Assembly: GCA_029777945.1 (NCBI GenBank)
Contig: JAKORG010000036.1
Location: 1 to 64,000, forward strand
Length of the DNA: 64,000 bases
Origin: Deltaproteobacteria bacterium
GTDB lineage: Bacteria > Desulfobacterota > Syntrophorhabdia > Syntrophorhabdales > Syntrophorhabdaceae
Reading direction: 5' to 3'
The notes under the pieces are model-generated. The model saw nothing but the letters and a program-made list of their open reading frames with translations, had not been told where the DNA came from and searched no databases. The position numbers and the translations under genes were made by a program. Below are positions 26,693-35,729 of the stretch, in pieces (position 1 is the stretch's first letter; each line of letters begins with the position of its first letter).

Positions 26693-27517
26693 TTAATCAA
26701 ATCTAATCCATTCTCCCTTATCTTTTAGGGGGCTAATGGATTTTACTATCTGTTTTTTTACTTTTAAAAATCTCTGTTTCATTTCTTTTAACCAGTCCCT
26801 ATGGAGAAACATATGCTCTGGGGGGCCGATTATACCCCCTTCTTTTATCTTTATTCTTCTGCCATTTCTATCAATCTTGAAATAGCCGTGGCAAACGGTA
26901 CAGATAAAACCTTCTTCAATAATACGAACGATTTCACATCCGCAGAAGGGACAGCCAAAGCTGTTTTCTATTTTTTTATCGGAAAAAAGAATGCGGGCAA
27001 GTTCTTTTGCCTTTTCTTTATTTGTCTCGTTAAACAAAACCTCACCTGGCAGGGCAGCCTCAATGTTAACGCTTGCTTTGATGTCAAGCCCGAGGGAATA
27101 GGCAAAGACCATAAGTGTCTGAGGTGAAACGCCTATTCTATCTTTGATACCATAGAAATTTAATAGTATACAGGGTTTACCGTAGGTTTCGTTCAGATAA
27201 TTATAAAACAAGAACCCCCTGTCAAGTATACGCTTGAATATGCTGTGGGCACCGAAATAATAAACAGGTGTGGCAACTATCAATCCATCTGCTTTGACAA
27301 TCGTTTCAAGAAGCCTTTCCATATGATCTTTATTGGGACATGGATTACCCATTATGCAGCCGTAGCAGGCACTGCACGGCATGATATTTAGCTCAGGAAG
27401 TCTTATAAGTTTAAGATTGTGGGCAAAGTCAAAGTGTGTGGAAATCTCTTTTATAAAGATTTCACAGTTACCATTTTTTCTTGGTGAGCCTACAAGCCCA
27501 AGTATTTCTTTTGTCAT
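26693..27517 (-). CDS. Iron-sulfur flavoprotein with zinc ribbon
   Basis: A 274-residue NADPH-dependent FMN reductase/iron-sulfur flavoprotein-type protein. The flavodoxin-like start LGLVGSPRKNGNCEIF binds FMN phosphate. The compact cysteine motif C48-x2-C51-x2-C54-x5-C60 matches the [4Fe-4S] ligands of Isf from anaerobes. An unusual C-terminal extension holds a zinc-ribbon-like CPFCGCEI and CTVCHGYF pair (about 208-230). Such proteins shuttle electrons in anaerobic metabolism; the partner is not known here. It is divergent from the MFS gene. Confidence 0.85.
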   Translation of the reverse strand: MTKEILGLVGSPRKNGNCEIFIKEISTHFDFAHNLKLIRLPELNIMPCSACYGCIMGNPCPNKDHMERLLETIVKADGLIVATPVYYFGAHSIFKRILDRGFLFYNYLNETYGKPCILLNFYGIKDRIGVSPQTLMVFAYSLGLDIKASVNIEAALPGEVLFNETNKEKAKELARILFSDKKIENSFGCPFCGCEIVRIIEEGFICTVCHGYFKIDRNGRRIKIKEGGIIGPPEHMFLHRDWLKEMKQRFLKVKKQIVKSISPLKDKGEWIRFD

Positions 27518-27602
27518 GCACTATTATAACAGATTTTGTCTTATTTAACAGCTTTTTAATATTCCATTGCATTTTAAACTCAAATTGGGTTAAAAACCAA
27601 AA

Positions 27603-28823
27603 ATGGACAAAAGAATAGCCTCCTGGTGTCTATTCGATTTTGCAAACTCAAGTTATTCTGCTGTTATTGCCGCAACGGTCTTTCCTGTTTATTATGCCAG
27701 TGTTGTTGTGGGTAATGAGGAAGGTCTTGGTGATATCTGGTGGGGTAGGGCCATAGCGTTAAGCATGGCAATTGTAGCATTGGCATCGCCGTTTTTAGGC
27801 GGTATTGCAGATTATGCAAAGATTAAGAAAAGGATGATGATGTTTTTTACTTTTATGTGTGTAATATCGGTGGGTTTATTTTCTCTCCTCCATGAAGGTA
27901 TGATCATATTCGGTTTTGTTTTAATAGTTCTGGCAAATATAGGCATGGAGTGTAGTTTTGTTTTTTATAATGCATTTTTACCTGAAATCAGCCATAAAGA
28001 CCATTGTGGCAGGGTCTCTGCCTGGGGTTATGGAACAGGATATTTAGGTTCCATTATAAGCCTTTTTCTGGCACTAATATTCATTCAGCAAGGATATATA
28101 AAACCAATATGGATAATGGTTTCTTTGTTTTTTGCCGTTTTTTCTATACCTGTTTTTATTTTTCTGCCTGAAGATGACATGGATAAAAAAAGGATCTTTT
28201 CTTCTGCACTTCAAGGTTTAAAAAATACCATAAAGTATCTTCGCATTATGTGGTCTCACCTAAACACGAGGAAATTTCTCATAGCCTATTTGATTTATGA
28301 AGACGGTGTTAATACAGTTATTGTATTTTCAAGTATATTTGCTGCTACAACACTTAAGTTTAAACCTGATGAGCTAATCTATATGTATCTTCTGGTTCAG
28401 GCAACGGCCATGTTAGGTGCATTTGTTATGGCAAAAAGCATTGATATAAAAGGGCCAAAAAAGATCGTTCAGGTCACGTTATGTCTATGGATCTTTGTTA
28501 CCATATTTTCTTTTTTTGTTAATTCAAAGGGTCTTTTCGTTGTTATTGCATCTTTAGCAGGTTTAGGGCTTGGTTCCCTTCAGGCAGCAACAAGGGCTTT
28601 TTTCTCCTTTTTCATCCCTAAGGGAGAAGAGGCAAAATATTTCGGCGTGTATAATTTTGTGGGTAAATCGTCGGCCATCATAGGCCCCGTTATCTTCGGT
28701 TACATATCGTCTTTATATAAGACCCAGAGGCCTGCTATACTTTCGGTTTGTTTGTTTTTCATTATAGGATTAATTATAGTTTCATTTGTAGATGAGGTTA
28801 AAACAAGAAAGATTCAGGAATAA
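27603..28823 (+). CDS. UMF1/Atg22-type MFS transporter
   Basis: A 406-residue, 12-helix transporter of the MFS UMF1 (Atg22-like) family. The diagnostic start is SWCLFDFANSSYSAVIAATVFPVYY. Homologous fungal proteins export amino acids from the vacuole, while bacterial substrates are unknown. The ATG at 27603 lacks a strong ribosome-binding site. It stands alone between the divergent flavoprotein and a small coiled-coil gene 69 bases downstream. Confidence 0.9.
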   Translation: MDKRIASWCLFDFANSSYSAVIAATVFPVYYASVVVGNEEGLGDIWWGRAIALSMAIVALASPFLGGIADYAKIKKRMMMFFTFMCVISVGLFSLLHEGMIIFGFVLIVLANIGMECSFVFYNAFLPEISHKDHCGRVSAWGYGTGYLGSIISLFLALIFIQQGYIKPIWIMVSLFFAVFSIPVFIFLPEDDMDKKRIFSSALQGLKNTIKYLRIMWSHLNTRKFLIAYLIYEDGVNTVIVFSSIFAATTLKFKPDELIYMYLLVQATAMLGAFVMAKSIDIKGPKKIVQVTLCLWIFVTIFSFFVNSKGLFVVIASLAGLGLGSLQAATRAFFSFFIPKGEEAKYFGVYNFVGKSSAIIGPVIFGYISSLYKTQRPAILSVCLFFIIGLIIVSFVDEVKTRKIQE

Positions 28824-28892
28824 ACTTGCAAAGGTTAATCTTTTCCCATATATTGAATTTAAAAGCCATCAATTAAAAAACAGGAGGTTTTT

Positions 28893-29234
28893 ATGACCTT
28901 AATGGAAGATTTAAAGAAAAAGACAGAGGAAGGTTTAAAGACACTTAAGGAAACGACTCAGGACATAGCCTTTAATGTGGAGAAACAGGCAAAGATAGGT
29001 AAGAAAAAATATCTTGATATAACAAAACTCCAGAGAACCATTCAAAAATTATATGCAGAAATCGGTGAATATGTATATGACCAGTTTACATCAGGAAAAA
29101 CACCAACAATGGAGAGCCCTTTTCTAAAGGAAAGGATCAGTGCCATAACGAGATTATCCATTCATATAAAAGATATTGAAGAAGAGATTGAAGAGATTAA
29201 AAGAACCACCCCGCAAAAAAACCATGAGGATTAA
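28893..29234 (+). CDS. Small coiled-coil hypothetical protein
   Basis: A 113-residue, charged, mostly helical protein of unknown function with coiled-coil stretches at both ends (LKKKTEEGLKTLKETTQDI; HIKDIEEEIEEIKR). It is cytoplasmic, with no signal peptide. The ATG follows CAGGAGG. Its 3' end overlaps the BtuF-like gene by 11 bases, so the two are translated together. Confidence 0.75.
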   Translation: MTLMEDLKKKTEEGLKTLKETTQDIAFNVEKQAKIGKKKYLDITKLQRTIQKLYAEIGEYVYDQFTSGKTPTMESPFLKERISAITRLSIHIKDIEEEIEEIKRTTPQKNHED

Positions 29235-30030
29235 ATACAGTATCTTTCTTTTTTTTCTATGTTTCTTGTTTTTATTATTTTCGCCTTTAACCCTATCATG
29301 TTACGAAAGAATAATATCTTTATCACCACAGGTAACAGAATCCATATATTTAATAGGCGCAGAACAAAGACTTATTGCCAATACCACTTTCTGCAAAAGA
29401 CCGCCAGATGCCTTAAAAAAGGAAAAAATAGGCACGCCCCAGAGACCTGAGCTGGAAAAGATTGTGTCACTAAAGCCAGACCTTGTTATTGCTGCCCAGG
29501 AGGCAAATGACTTTTGGTTTGTTGAAAGGATAAAAAAGATCGGTATTAATACATTTTTTTTTAAAAGGCCTAAAGATTTCAAAGACCTTTCCCATAATTT
29601 TTTTGTCCTTGGAAAACTATTAAAAAAAGAAGAAACAGCAAAAAAGATTATTATGGATGTGAAACAGAAGCTTCACAAAGATGTCAAATCAAAGCAATTT
29701 GGCGTATTATGGCAGATAGGCTCAGGGCCTGTAGTGGTGGCAACTAATACAAGCTTTGTCAATGACATCATCGAATATTCAGGGGGTAAGAATATTATAA
29801 ACAGTGAAGTTCCCTATATGCGAATAAGCATTGAAGAGATTATAAAAAATCCACCACAGGTTATTGTCCTTATGGATATGGGATACAGCATACAGGAAGA
29901 AGAGAAAAGATGGAAAAAATATCTAAAAGACCCTGTTTTTGTTGTGCTTGATCCCTATGTTGCCTCAAGCCCTACACCTGTAACATTTCTCGAGGCTGTA
30001 ACAAGATTAAAGGAGGCGAGGAATTTTTAA
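29224..30030 (+). CDS. BtuF/FepB-type metal-complex binding protein
   Basis: A 268-residue helical-backbone binding protein of the cobalamin/iron-complex type (cluster III/A-II fold). It has a hydrophobic export signal (about 5-25) followed by RIISLSPQVTESIYLIGAE, the family's usual start. FCKRP and LKPDLVIAAQ also match BtuF. I choose ATG 29224, which overlaps the preceding stop; an in-frame ATG at 29176 would add 16 basic residues before the signal. No permease or ATPase is adjacent, so it would act with components encoded elsewhere. Cobalamin is the likely ligand, but iron chelates are possible. Confidence 0.82.
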   Translation: MRIKYSIFLFFLCFLFLLFSPLTLSCYERIISLSPQVTESIYLIGAEQRLIANTTFCKRPPDALKKEKIGTPQRPELEKIVSLKPDLVIAAQEANDFWFVERIKKIGINTFFFKRPKDFKDLSHNFFVLGKLLKKEETAKKIIMDVKQKLHKDVKSKQFGVLWQIGSGPVVVATNTSFVNDIIEYSGGKNIINSEVPYMRISIEEIIKNPPQVIVLMDMGYSIQEEEKRWKKYLKDPVFVVLDPYVASSPTPVTFLEAVTRLKEARNF

Positions 30031-30059
30031 TTGACTTTAATTTCTTTTGTGTGTAAAAT
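30031..30059 (+). promoter_or_regulatory. rpmB promoter
   Basis: TTGACT (30031-30036), a 17-base spacer and TAAAAT (30054-30059) lie directly after the BtuF-like stop and 31 bases before the rpmB start. Confidence 0.65.
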
Positions 30060-30090
30060 TCGTATCTTCATAATAGGTTAGGAGGTAATT

Positions 30091-30273
30091 ATGGCACGAG
30101 TCTGTGAGATATGCGGAAAAGGAAAACAAATCGGCTATAATGTAAGCCATGCAAACAATAAGACAAAAAGGATATGGCTACCCAATCTTCAGAATAAAAA
30201 GGTAGTTATAGGAAATACCACAAAAAAGATAAGGGTATGCACGAAGTGCATAAAAAAAGGTCTTATTCAGTAG
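30091..30273 (+). CDS. rpmB: Ribosomal protein L28
   Basis: A 60-residue bL28 of the large ribosomal subunit. It opens [20 protein letters not shown] and has the basic [19 protein letters not shown] segment. The four cysteines (C5, C8, C50, C53 in two CxxC pairs) make it a zinc-binding (C+) form. A TAGGAGG ribosome-binding site precedes it, and it has its own promoter. Confidence 0.95.
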   Translation: MARVCEICGKGKQIGYNVSHANNKTKRIWLPNLQNKKVVIGNTTKKIRVCTKCIKKGLIQ

Positions 30274-30482
30274 GCCATCTAAAACATCCCCTTATCAATT
30301 AAAAAAAGCCTTCCAATTTAGAAAATTTTCAAAAACCCTTTTAATATTTGATTATTTTACCCTGAACTCTTTAGAATTGAGGTTTTTTAGCTTAAATTAC
30401 CCATAAACATATCAAAGCCGTTTTATACAAAAAAAAGACTGAATATTACAAGAATTATCCTACAAAAAGTTGTTAAATGGTC

Positions 30483-30504
30483 TTTACACCAAGTAAGGTG
30501 CAAA
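30483..30504 (+). promoter_or_regulatory. Candidate operator before livK
   Basis: The inverted repeat TTTACACC-N6-GGTGCAAA (7 of 8 complementary) lies just upstream of the GGGGAGG ribosome-binding site of livK. Its place suits control of the operon by the AraC-type sensor encoded at the operon's end, though AraC sites are often direct repeats. Confidence 0.4.
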
Positions 30505-30525
30505 AAACTATAAGGGGAGGTTTCC

Positions 30526-31683
30526 ATGAAGAAGTTTTTAATATTTATTCTTCTATTGTTATTTGTTGGTCTTTCTGCGACTAACATTGGTTATGCCCAG
30601 AAACCAACCGGCGAACCTTATGTAATAGGAGGCATATTCCCGCTTACAGGTTATCTTTCCTGGCTCGGTGAATACAAGAAAAAGGGATCGGAATTAAAGG
30701 TGGAGTTGATAAACGAGGCAGATGGAATAAACGGAAGACCATTAAAACTGGTTATTTATGATGATCAATCCTCACCAGAACAGGCGGCAAAAATAGCACA
30801 GAGGCTTATTTCCAAGGATAAAGCCATTGCCATGATAGGTACTGCAAGCGTGCCCATTTCAGGGGCAGTGGCATCTTTAGCAAACAAAAATAGCATACCC
30901 GCCATAATAGGTTCCGGTTACGAGGTAAACCCTGAAAAGGACAGATTTGTATTCAATACAGCACATAAGACAGACTTCGCCGTTGCAAGGCCTTTTCAGT
31001 ATTTTAAAGAAAAGGGTATTACAAAACTTGCCCTGTTAATGCCCATAGGGTCTCTTGGTGAACTGGGGAGCACCCTTGCAAGAAAATATGCACCGTCTTA
31101 TGGTATAACCATTGTGGGTGAAGAAAAATTCGATGTAAAGGCACCTGATGTAACAGCACAGCTTGCAAAATTAAAGACGCTTAAACCACAGGCCCTGTTT
31201 TCTTTCTGCACCGGTGAACCTGCTGCTCTTGTGGCACGGAATATGGCGCAGATGAACATGAATATTCCTGTCCTTGTTTCTCACGGAAATGCAAACCCTG
31301 GTTTTTTAAAACTCGTGAGTAATGTGAATGTACCTATTATTGTTCCTGCTGGTAGGGCTGCGGCACCTGATGCAATACCCGATAGTGACCCCTGCAAAAA
31401 GGTTATAGCAGCTTTTAACAAAAGACATATAGCTAAATTTAATGAACCTGCAAACTATTATTCAGCAGAGATGGTAGACGCCATAGCGATCATTGCAGAA
31501 GTTTTAAAGACAACTAAGGGGGCAACAGGAGAAAAGTTGAGAGATGGTATTGAGAACTTGAAAAACTTTGTGGGTATGCAGGGTATCTACAATTTTTCAC
31601 CCTCTGACCATCATGGAACTGTGCTTAATGACATGATGGTATTCGAGGTTAAAGAAGGCAAACTACATATGCTTCTTAAATAA
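30526..31683 (+). CDS. LivK-type ABC substrate-binding protein
   Basis: A 385-residue periplasmic binding protein of the branched-chain amino acid/amide family (Peripla_BP_6). A signal peptide ends at NIGYA-QK. The mature part begins VIGGIFPLTGYLSWLGEY, with ligand-site segments FNTAHKTDFA, SHGNA and NFVGMQGIYN. It starts a five-gene importer (K-H-M-G-F) separated by 12 bases or less. Such systems often carry amino acids, amides, urea or aromatic acids, so the ligand is open. A striking near-copy of this protein, without the signal peptide, forms the sensor half of the regulator at 35730-37748. Confidence 0.9.
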   Translation: MKKFLIFILLLLFVGLSATNIGYAQKPTGEPYVIGGIFPLTGYLSWLGEYKKKGSELKVELINEADGINGRPLKLVIYDDQSSPEQAAKIAQRLISKDKAIAMIGTASVPISGAVASLANKNSIPAIIGSGYEVNPEKDRFVFNTAHKTDFAVARPFQYFKEKGITKLALLMPIGSLGELGSTLARKYAPSYGITIVGEEKFDVKAPDVTAQLAKLKTLKPQALFSFCTGEPAALVARNMAQMNMNIPVLVSHGNANPGFLKLVSNVNVPIIVPAGRAAAPDAIPDSDPCKKVIAAFNKRHIAKFNEPANYYSAEMVDAIAIIAEVLKTTKGATGEKLRDGIENLKNFVGMQGIYNFSPSDHHGTVLNDMMVFEVKEGKLHMLLK

Positions 31684-31695
31684 AGAGTAAGGCTC

Positions 31696-32565
31696 ATGGG
31701 AGAGTATTCACACCTATTTCAATTCTTTTTCAGTGGAATAACTACAGGTAGCATTTATGCCCTGATAGCTGTGAGTCTGGTTATTGTTTACAGGGTATCC
31801 CAGTTAATATGTTTCTCTCAGGGCGAATTTTTTGTATTCGGCGCCCTTTTTATGGCCACCCTTATCTCAAAAGGTGTGTCGCTCCCCCTTGCCTTTGTAA
31901 TATCTTTATTCGGGTCAATGGCAATGGGAGGTTTTCTCCAATGGTTACTTATAAGGCGTATCCAGGGCAGCTCAATCGGTAATTTGATTGTCATGACCAT
32001 TGCCATATTCCTTGCACTGAGGGGGCTTGCATTAATAATATGGGGTAGAGAGTCCTATGTAGTAAGACCTTTTACAGAATCCCAACCCATAACCTTTATG
32101 GGTGCATCCCTTCAGTTACAGGTCTTTTGGATTGCAGGTATAACAGTTTTTGTATTACTTCTTATCTGGTTTTTTTTCGAAAAGACCATGCTCGGTCTTG
32201 CCATGAGGGCCTGTGCAGAGAACCCTCTTGGGGCCAGCTTGATGGGTATAAGCGTAAACAGGGCAGCATTTTTTGCATGGGCATGGGGGGCTGCCATTGG
32301 TGCCATTGCAGGGATGACCATATGCCCACTTTTATTTACCCAGTATACATCTGGTGTGATGCCTATGGTAAAGGGGTTTATAGCGATGTCTATAGGTGGA
32401 TTAAGTAGTATCATGGGTTCGGTGATAGCAGGGCTAATGTTGGGGTTAGTGGAATCTTATACAATAGGTCTTATATCCTCGAAGTTCTCTGATGCAATAG
32501 TGTTCACTTTATTGATTCTGGTTTTGCTTATAAGGCCAAGTGGTCTTTTCAATAGTCAGAGATGA
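31696..32565 (+). CDS. livH: LivH-type ABC permease
   Basis: A 289-residue inner-membrane permease of the branched-chain amino acid transporter family with about eight helices. GITTGSIYALIAVSLVIVYR at the N-terminus and ACAENPLGASLMGISVNR (the ATPase-docking loop) are diagnostic. It starts 12 bases after livK and overlaps livM by 4 bases. The substrate is set by the binding protein. Confidence 0.92.
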   Translation: MGEYSHLFQFFFSGITTGSIYALIAVSLVIVYRVSQLICFSQGEFFVFGALFMATLISKGVSLPLAFVISLFGSMAMGGFLQWLLIRRIQGSSIGNLIVMTIAIFLALRGLALIIWGRESYVVRPFTESQPITFMGASLQLQVFWIAGITVFVLLLIWFFFEKTMLGLAMRACAENPLGASLMGISVNRAAFFAWAWGAAIGAIAGMTICPLLFTQYTSGVMPMVKGFIAMSIGGLSSIMGSVIAGLMLGLVESYTIGLISSKFSDAIVFTLLILVLLIRPSGLFNSQR

Positions 32566-33524
32566 ACATCATGGAAAGGCTTAAGAAGGCTTGGTGGATA
32601 CTTCCGGCAGTTATATTGGGTATAATACCTCTTATTTTTAAAGAAAAATCTGCCTATGTTAGCGGTATATTGATATTTGCCGGAATCTATATAATACTTG
32701 CAGTAGGGCTCGATCTTTTGATGGGCTATGCAGGTCAGATATCTGTAGGCCATGCCTCTTTCTTTGCCATAGGGGCATACTCTTCTGCCATCCTGACTGT
32801 AAAATACGGTATTTCTCCTCTTTTAGCCATGTTTTTTGGAATGTTCCTTAGCGGGTTAATTGCATGGATTATAGGGAGGCCGGTTCTTGCCCTTAAGGAA
32901 TACTATCTTGCCATGGCAACCCTTGCCTTTAACGAGATTGTAATTACCTTGATTATAGAAATCGAATGGTTGACAGGTGGTGCATCGGGCTTAAAGAATA
33001 TTCCGTCCTTTAGTTTATTTGGCTTCACCATGAAAAATAATTTACATTATTATTATTTTGTCTGGTTTGTTGTGTTCCTTGTGGTTGCCATGACCATTGC
33101 CATCGTAAAATCACCAATGGGAAGAACTCTCATTGCCATTCACAGTGATGAAGTAGCAGCTCGAACATTCGGTATAAACAGCACAAAATACAAAACAGGG
33201 ATCTTTGTGCTCGTAAACGTCTTTGCCTCAGTAGCTGGTTCCCTTTATGCCCACTATATGGGTTTTATTGCCCCAGATGATTTTGGGGTAAGCACATCTG
33301 TAAATATGCTGGTTATGCTTTTTCTTGGAGGTTTCGGCACCATATATGGACCTGCCATAGGTGCACTTTTTTTAAAGATATTGCCAGAATTGACATATTT
33401 CTTTCAGGATTATGAACTTCTTATAAATGGGGTCATTCTGATCATTGTCCTTGTATTTATGCCAAAAGGCATGTACGGCATATTTGTGGCTATGAAAAGA
33501 AAAATAGGTTTCAGTAGAGAATAA
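32562..33524 (+). CDS. livM: LivM-type ABC permease
   Basis: A 320-residue second permease subunit. GLDLLMGYAGQISVGHASFF and IHSDEVAARTFGINSTKYK are the family signatures, the latter being the coupling loop. The ATG overlaps the livH stop and its own stop overlaps the livG start, so translation is coupled. Confidence 0.92.
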   Translation: MNIMERLKKAWWILPAVILGIIPLIFKEKSAYVSGILIFAGIYIILAVGLDLLMGYAGQISVGHASFFAIGAYSSAILTVKYGISPLLAMFFGMFLSGLIAWIIGRPVLALKEYYLAMATLAFNEIVITLIIEIEWLTGGASGLKNIPSFSLFGFTMKNNLHYYYFVWFVVFLVVAMTIAIVKSPMGRTLIAIHSDEVAARTFGINSTKYKTGIFVLVNVFASVAGSLYAHYMGFIAPDDFGVSTSVNMLVMLFLGGFGTIYGPAIGALFLKILPELTYFFQDYELLINGVILIIVLVFMPKGMYGIFVAMKRKIGFSRE

Positions 33525-34339
33525 TGAATATGGATAAAAATGGTATTATTCTCAAAATAGAAAATATAAGTAAAAGATTTGAAGGCGTCCATGCCCTCGA
33601 TGGCGTGAGCTTTTCTGTAAAAAAAGGCCAGATTAAGGCCTTAATTGGACCAAACGGTGCTGGAAAGACTACTATGCTTAATGTGATAAGCGGACTGGTT
33701 CCCCCTGACAAGGGCAATATCTATTTTAAGGATAATGATATAACAGGCCAACCTCCAAATATAATAGCATCCTTAGGTATGGGGAGGACATTTCAGCTCA
33801 TTAGACTTTTTACTATAAACGAAGCTACCGTGATGGATAATCTTCTAATAGGCGCAAGCCTAACATTAAAACCTGGCATATTAAAATCCATATTTTTATC
33901 AGGAAGGGTAAAGAGGCAGGAGACTAAGCTTAAGGATAAAGCCCTTGAGATTCTAAACTTTGTTGGATTGTCAGGTAAGGAGGGGGTTTTACCTAGTGCA
34001 TTATCTTTTGGAAATCAGAGGCTCGTTGAGCTTGCAAGGGCACTTATGATGGATCCTAAAATGTTAGTACTTGACGAGCCAGCTTCAGGATTAAACGATA
34101 TGGAGGTGGAAAACTTTAAAGGATTGCTCTTATCGCTTAAAGATAGGGGAATTACCATGCTCATTGTTGAACACAATATGAAACTGGTAATGGATATTGC
34201 CGATGATATAGTAGTACTTGATTTTGGTAAGAAACTCGCAGAGGGTTCACCAAAAGAGGTTTGTGCCAATCCAGAGGTGATAGCAGCTTATTTAGGAACT
34301 AAAGACAAAAATGGAGATGGGGTTTTATGCTCCAAATAG
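33524..34339 (+). CDS. livG: LivG-type ABC ATPase
   Basis: A 271-residue ATPase. It has Walker A GPNGAGKTT, the family's GMGRTFQLIRLF Q-loop region, and Walker B VLDEPASGLN. The signature reads LSFGNQRLVELARAL, typical of LivG in having FG instead of GG. It overlaps livF by 13 bases. Confidence 0.93.
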   Translation: MNMDKNGIILKIENISKRFEGVHALDGVSFSVKKGQIKALIGPNGAGKTTMLNVISGLVPPDKGNIYFKDNDITGQPPNIIASLGMGRTFQLIRLFTINEATVMDNLLIGASLTLKPGILKSIFLSGRVKRQETKLKDKALEILNFVGLSGKEGVLPSALSFGNQRLVELARALMMDPKMLVLDEPASGLNDMEVENFKGLLLSLKDRGITMLIVEHNMKLVMDIADDIVVLDFGKKLAEGSPKEVCANPEVIAAYLGTKDKNGDGVLCSK

Positions 34340-35034
34340 AGGGTCTTTCTTCAGGATACGGTAGGATAAGGGTTTTAAAGGATATAGATATCACTCTCAG
34401 AAAAGGGGAGATAGTGTGTTTACTTGGGGCAAACGGCGCCGGTAAATCAACGCTTTTACGGACTATATCAGGGATATTAAAGGCAGACAGTGGTAGGGTG
34501 ATTTTCAAGGAAATGGATATAACAAATAAAAGACCTGAATATATAGTAAGGATTGGAATAGGCCATGTGCCTGAAGGCAGACAGATCTTTGGCGAACTAA
34601 CGGTTAGGCAAAATCTAATTTTGGGCAGATATTGCAAAAAGGTTGAAAAGAAAGAGATGGAAAGGCTGATGGAATCATGTTTTAGTCTTTTTCCAGTTCT
34701 CAAAGAAAGACTTAACCAGAGGGCAGGCACATTAAGTGGTGGAGAACAGCAGATGCTTGCTATTGCTAGGGCACTTATGTCAGAACCAGAGATATTATTA
34801 TTTGATGAACCTTCCCTTGGCCTTGCACCAATAATTGTGGATAAAATTATGAGGAACATAAGGGAGCTTAAGGACAGGGGGATCTCTATATTAATAGTGG
34901 AACAGAATATAAATGCAGTCCTTGAGATAGCGGACAGGGAGTATGTTATAGAAACAGGCAGAATAGTAATCGAGGGGTCTACTGAGATGTTAAATAATAA
35001 CAAAACAATTAAAGAGTCCTATTTAGGGATGTAA
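34327..35034 (+). CDS. livF: LivF-type ABC ATPase
   Basis: A 235-residue second ATPase. It has Walker A GANGAGKST, IGHVPEGRQIF (the LivF mark), signature LSGGEQQMLAIARAL and Walker B LLFDEPSLGLAP. It completes the importer and is followed after 24 bases by the flavin-reductase-like gene. Confidence 0.93.
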   Translation: MLQIEGLSSGYGRIRVLKDIDITLRKGEIVCLLGANGAGKSTLLRTISGILKADSGRVIFKEMDITNKRPEYIVRIGIGHVPEGRQIFGELTVRQNLILGRYCKKVEKKEMERLMESCFSLFPVLKERLNQRAGTLSGGEQQMLAIARALMSEPEILLFDEPSLGLAPIIVDKIMRNIRELKDRGISILIVEQNINAVLEIADREYVIETGRIVIEGSTEMLNNNKTIKESYLGM

Positions 35035-35058
35035 AAATCAAGATAAAAGGAGTAAGCC

Positions 35059-35727
35059 ATGTATTATGACCCTGACAAGAACAACCATGGCCTTCCCCAT
35101 AATCCATTCAAATCCTGTGTAATACCGAGGCCAATAGGATGGATATCCACTATAAGTCAAGATGGTATTCATAACCTTGCCCCTTTTAGCCAATTCCAGA
35201 ACCTTACCTTTGACCCTCCTTATGTGATGTTTGCGGCAAACCAGAATACAAAGGGTATGAGAAAAGACACTGTGATTAATATAGAGAAAACAGGAGAGTT
35301 CGTTTATAACATGGTTACATGGGAGCTAAGGGAGGCAATGAATATTACTGCTTCGGAGGTGCCCTTCGAAATTGATGAATTCGAGCTGGCAGGGCTGACA
35401 AAAGCGCCTTCCGTCAAGGTTAAGCCAGCAAGGGTGTCAGAATCACCCATTCATTTTGAGTGTATCCATTACCAGACCATAAGGATACCAGGAAATGGTC
35501 TTATGGGTAGTGTAGATGTCATTATAGGTAGGGTCGTTATGATCCATATAAAAGATGAGGTCATAGGTCCTGATGGTCGTTTAGACATACTCCGTATAAG
35601 ACCTGTGGCAAGGTTAGGATATTACGATTACACCACTGTAGATTCATTATTTCAAATGGTCATCCCTGGAGAAAACGAATTACTCCTTACAGGTCTTGAG
35701 GGTGCCATAAAAAAACATAATACTTAA
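35059..35727 (+). CDS. Flavin reductase-like (FMN-binding split-barrel) protein
   Basis: A 222-residue protein of the flavin reductase-like domain family. It binds FMN or FAD and either reduces it with NAD(P)H or uses it in an electron-transfer or oxygenase partner reaction. Visible family segments are KSCVIPRPIGWISTISQDG, NLAPFSQFQNLTFDPPYVMF and the C-terminal IGRVVMIHI strand. A GGAG ribosome-binding site precedes the ATG. It lies inside the liv-type operon, so it probably handles the imported compound, which hints at a substrate other than a plain amino acid. Confidence 0.83.
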   Translation: MYYDPDKNNHGLPHNPFKSCVIPRPIGWISTISQDGIHNLAPFSQFQNLTFDPPYVMFAANQNTKGMRKDTVINIEKTGEFVYNMVTWELREAMNITASEVPFEIDEFELAGLTKAPSVKVKPARVSESPIHFECIHYQTIRIPGNGLMGSVDVIIGRVVMIHIKDEVIGPDGRLDILRIRPVARLGYYDYTTVDSLFQMVIPGENELLLTGLEGAIKKHNT

Positions 35728-35729
35728 TA

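Noticed and set aside
34299-35003. Minus-strand 234-codon frame inside livF
   Set aside because: It is antisense to an obvious ABC ATPase and has low-complexity Ser/Leu/Ile composition typical of shadow frames.
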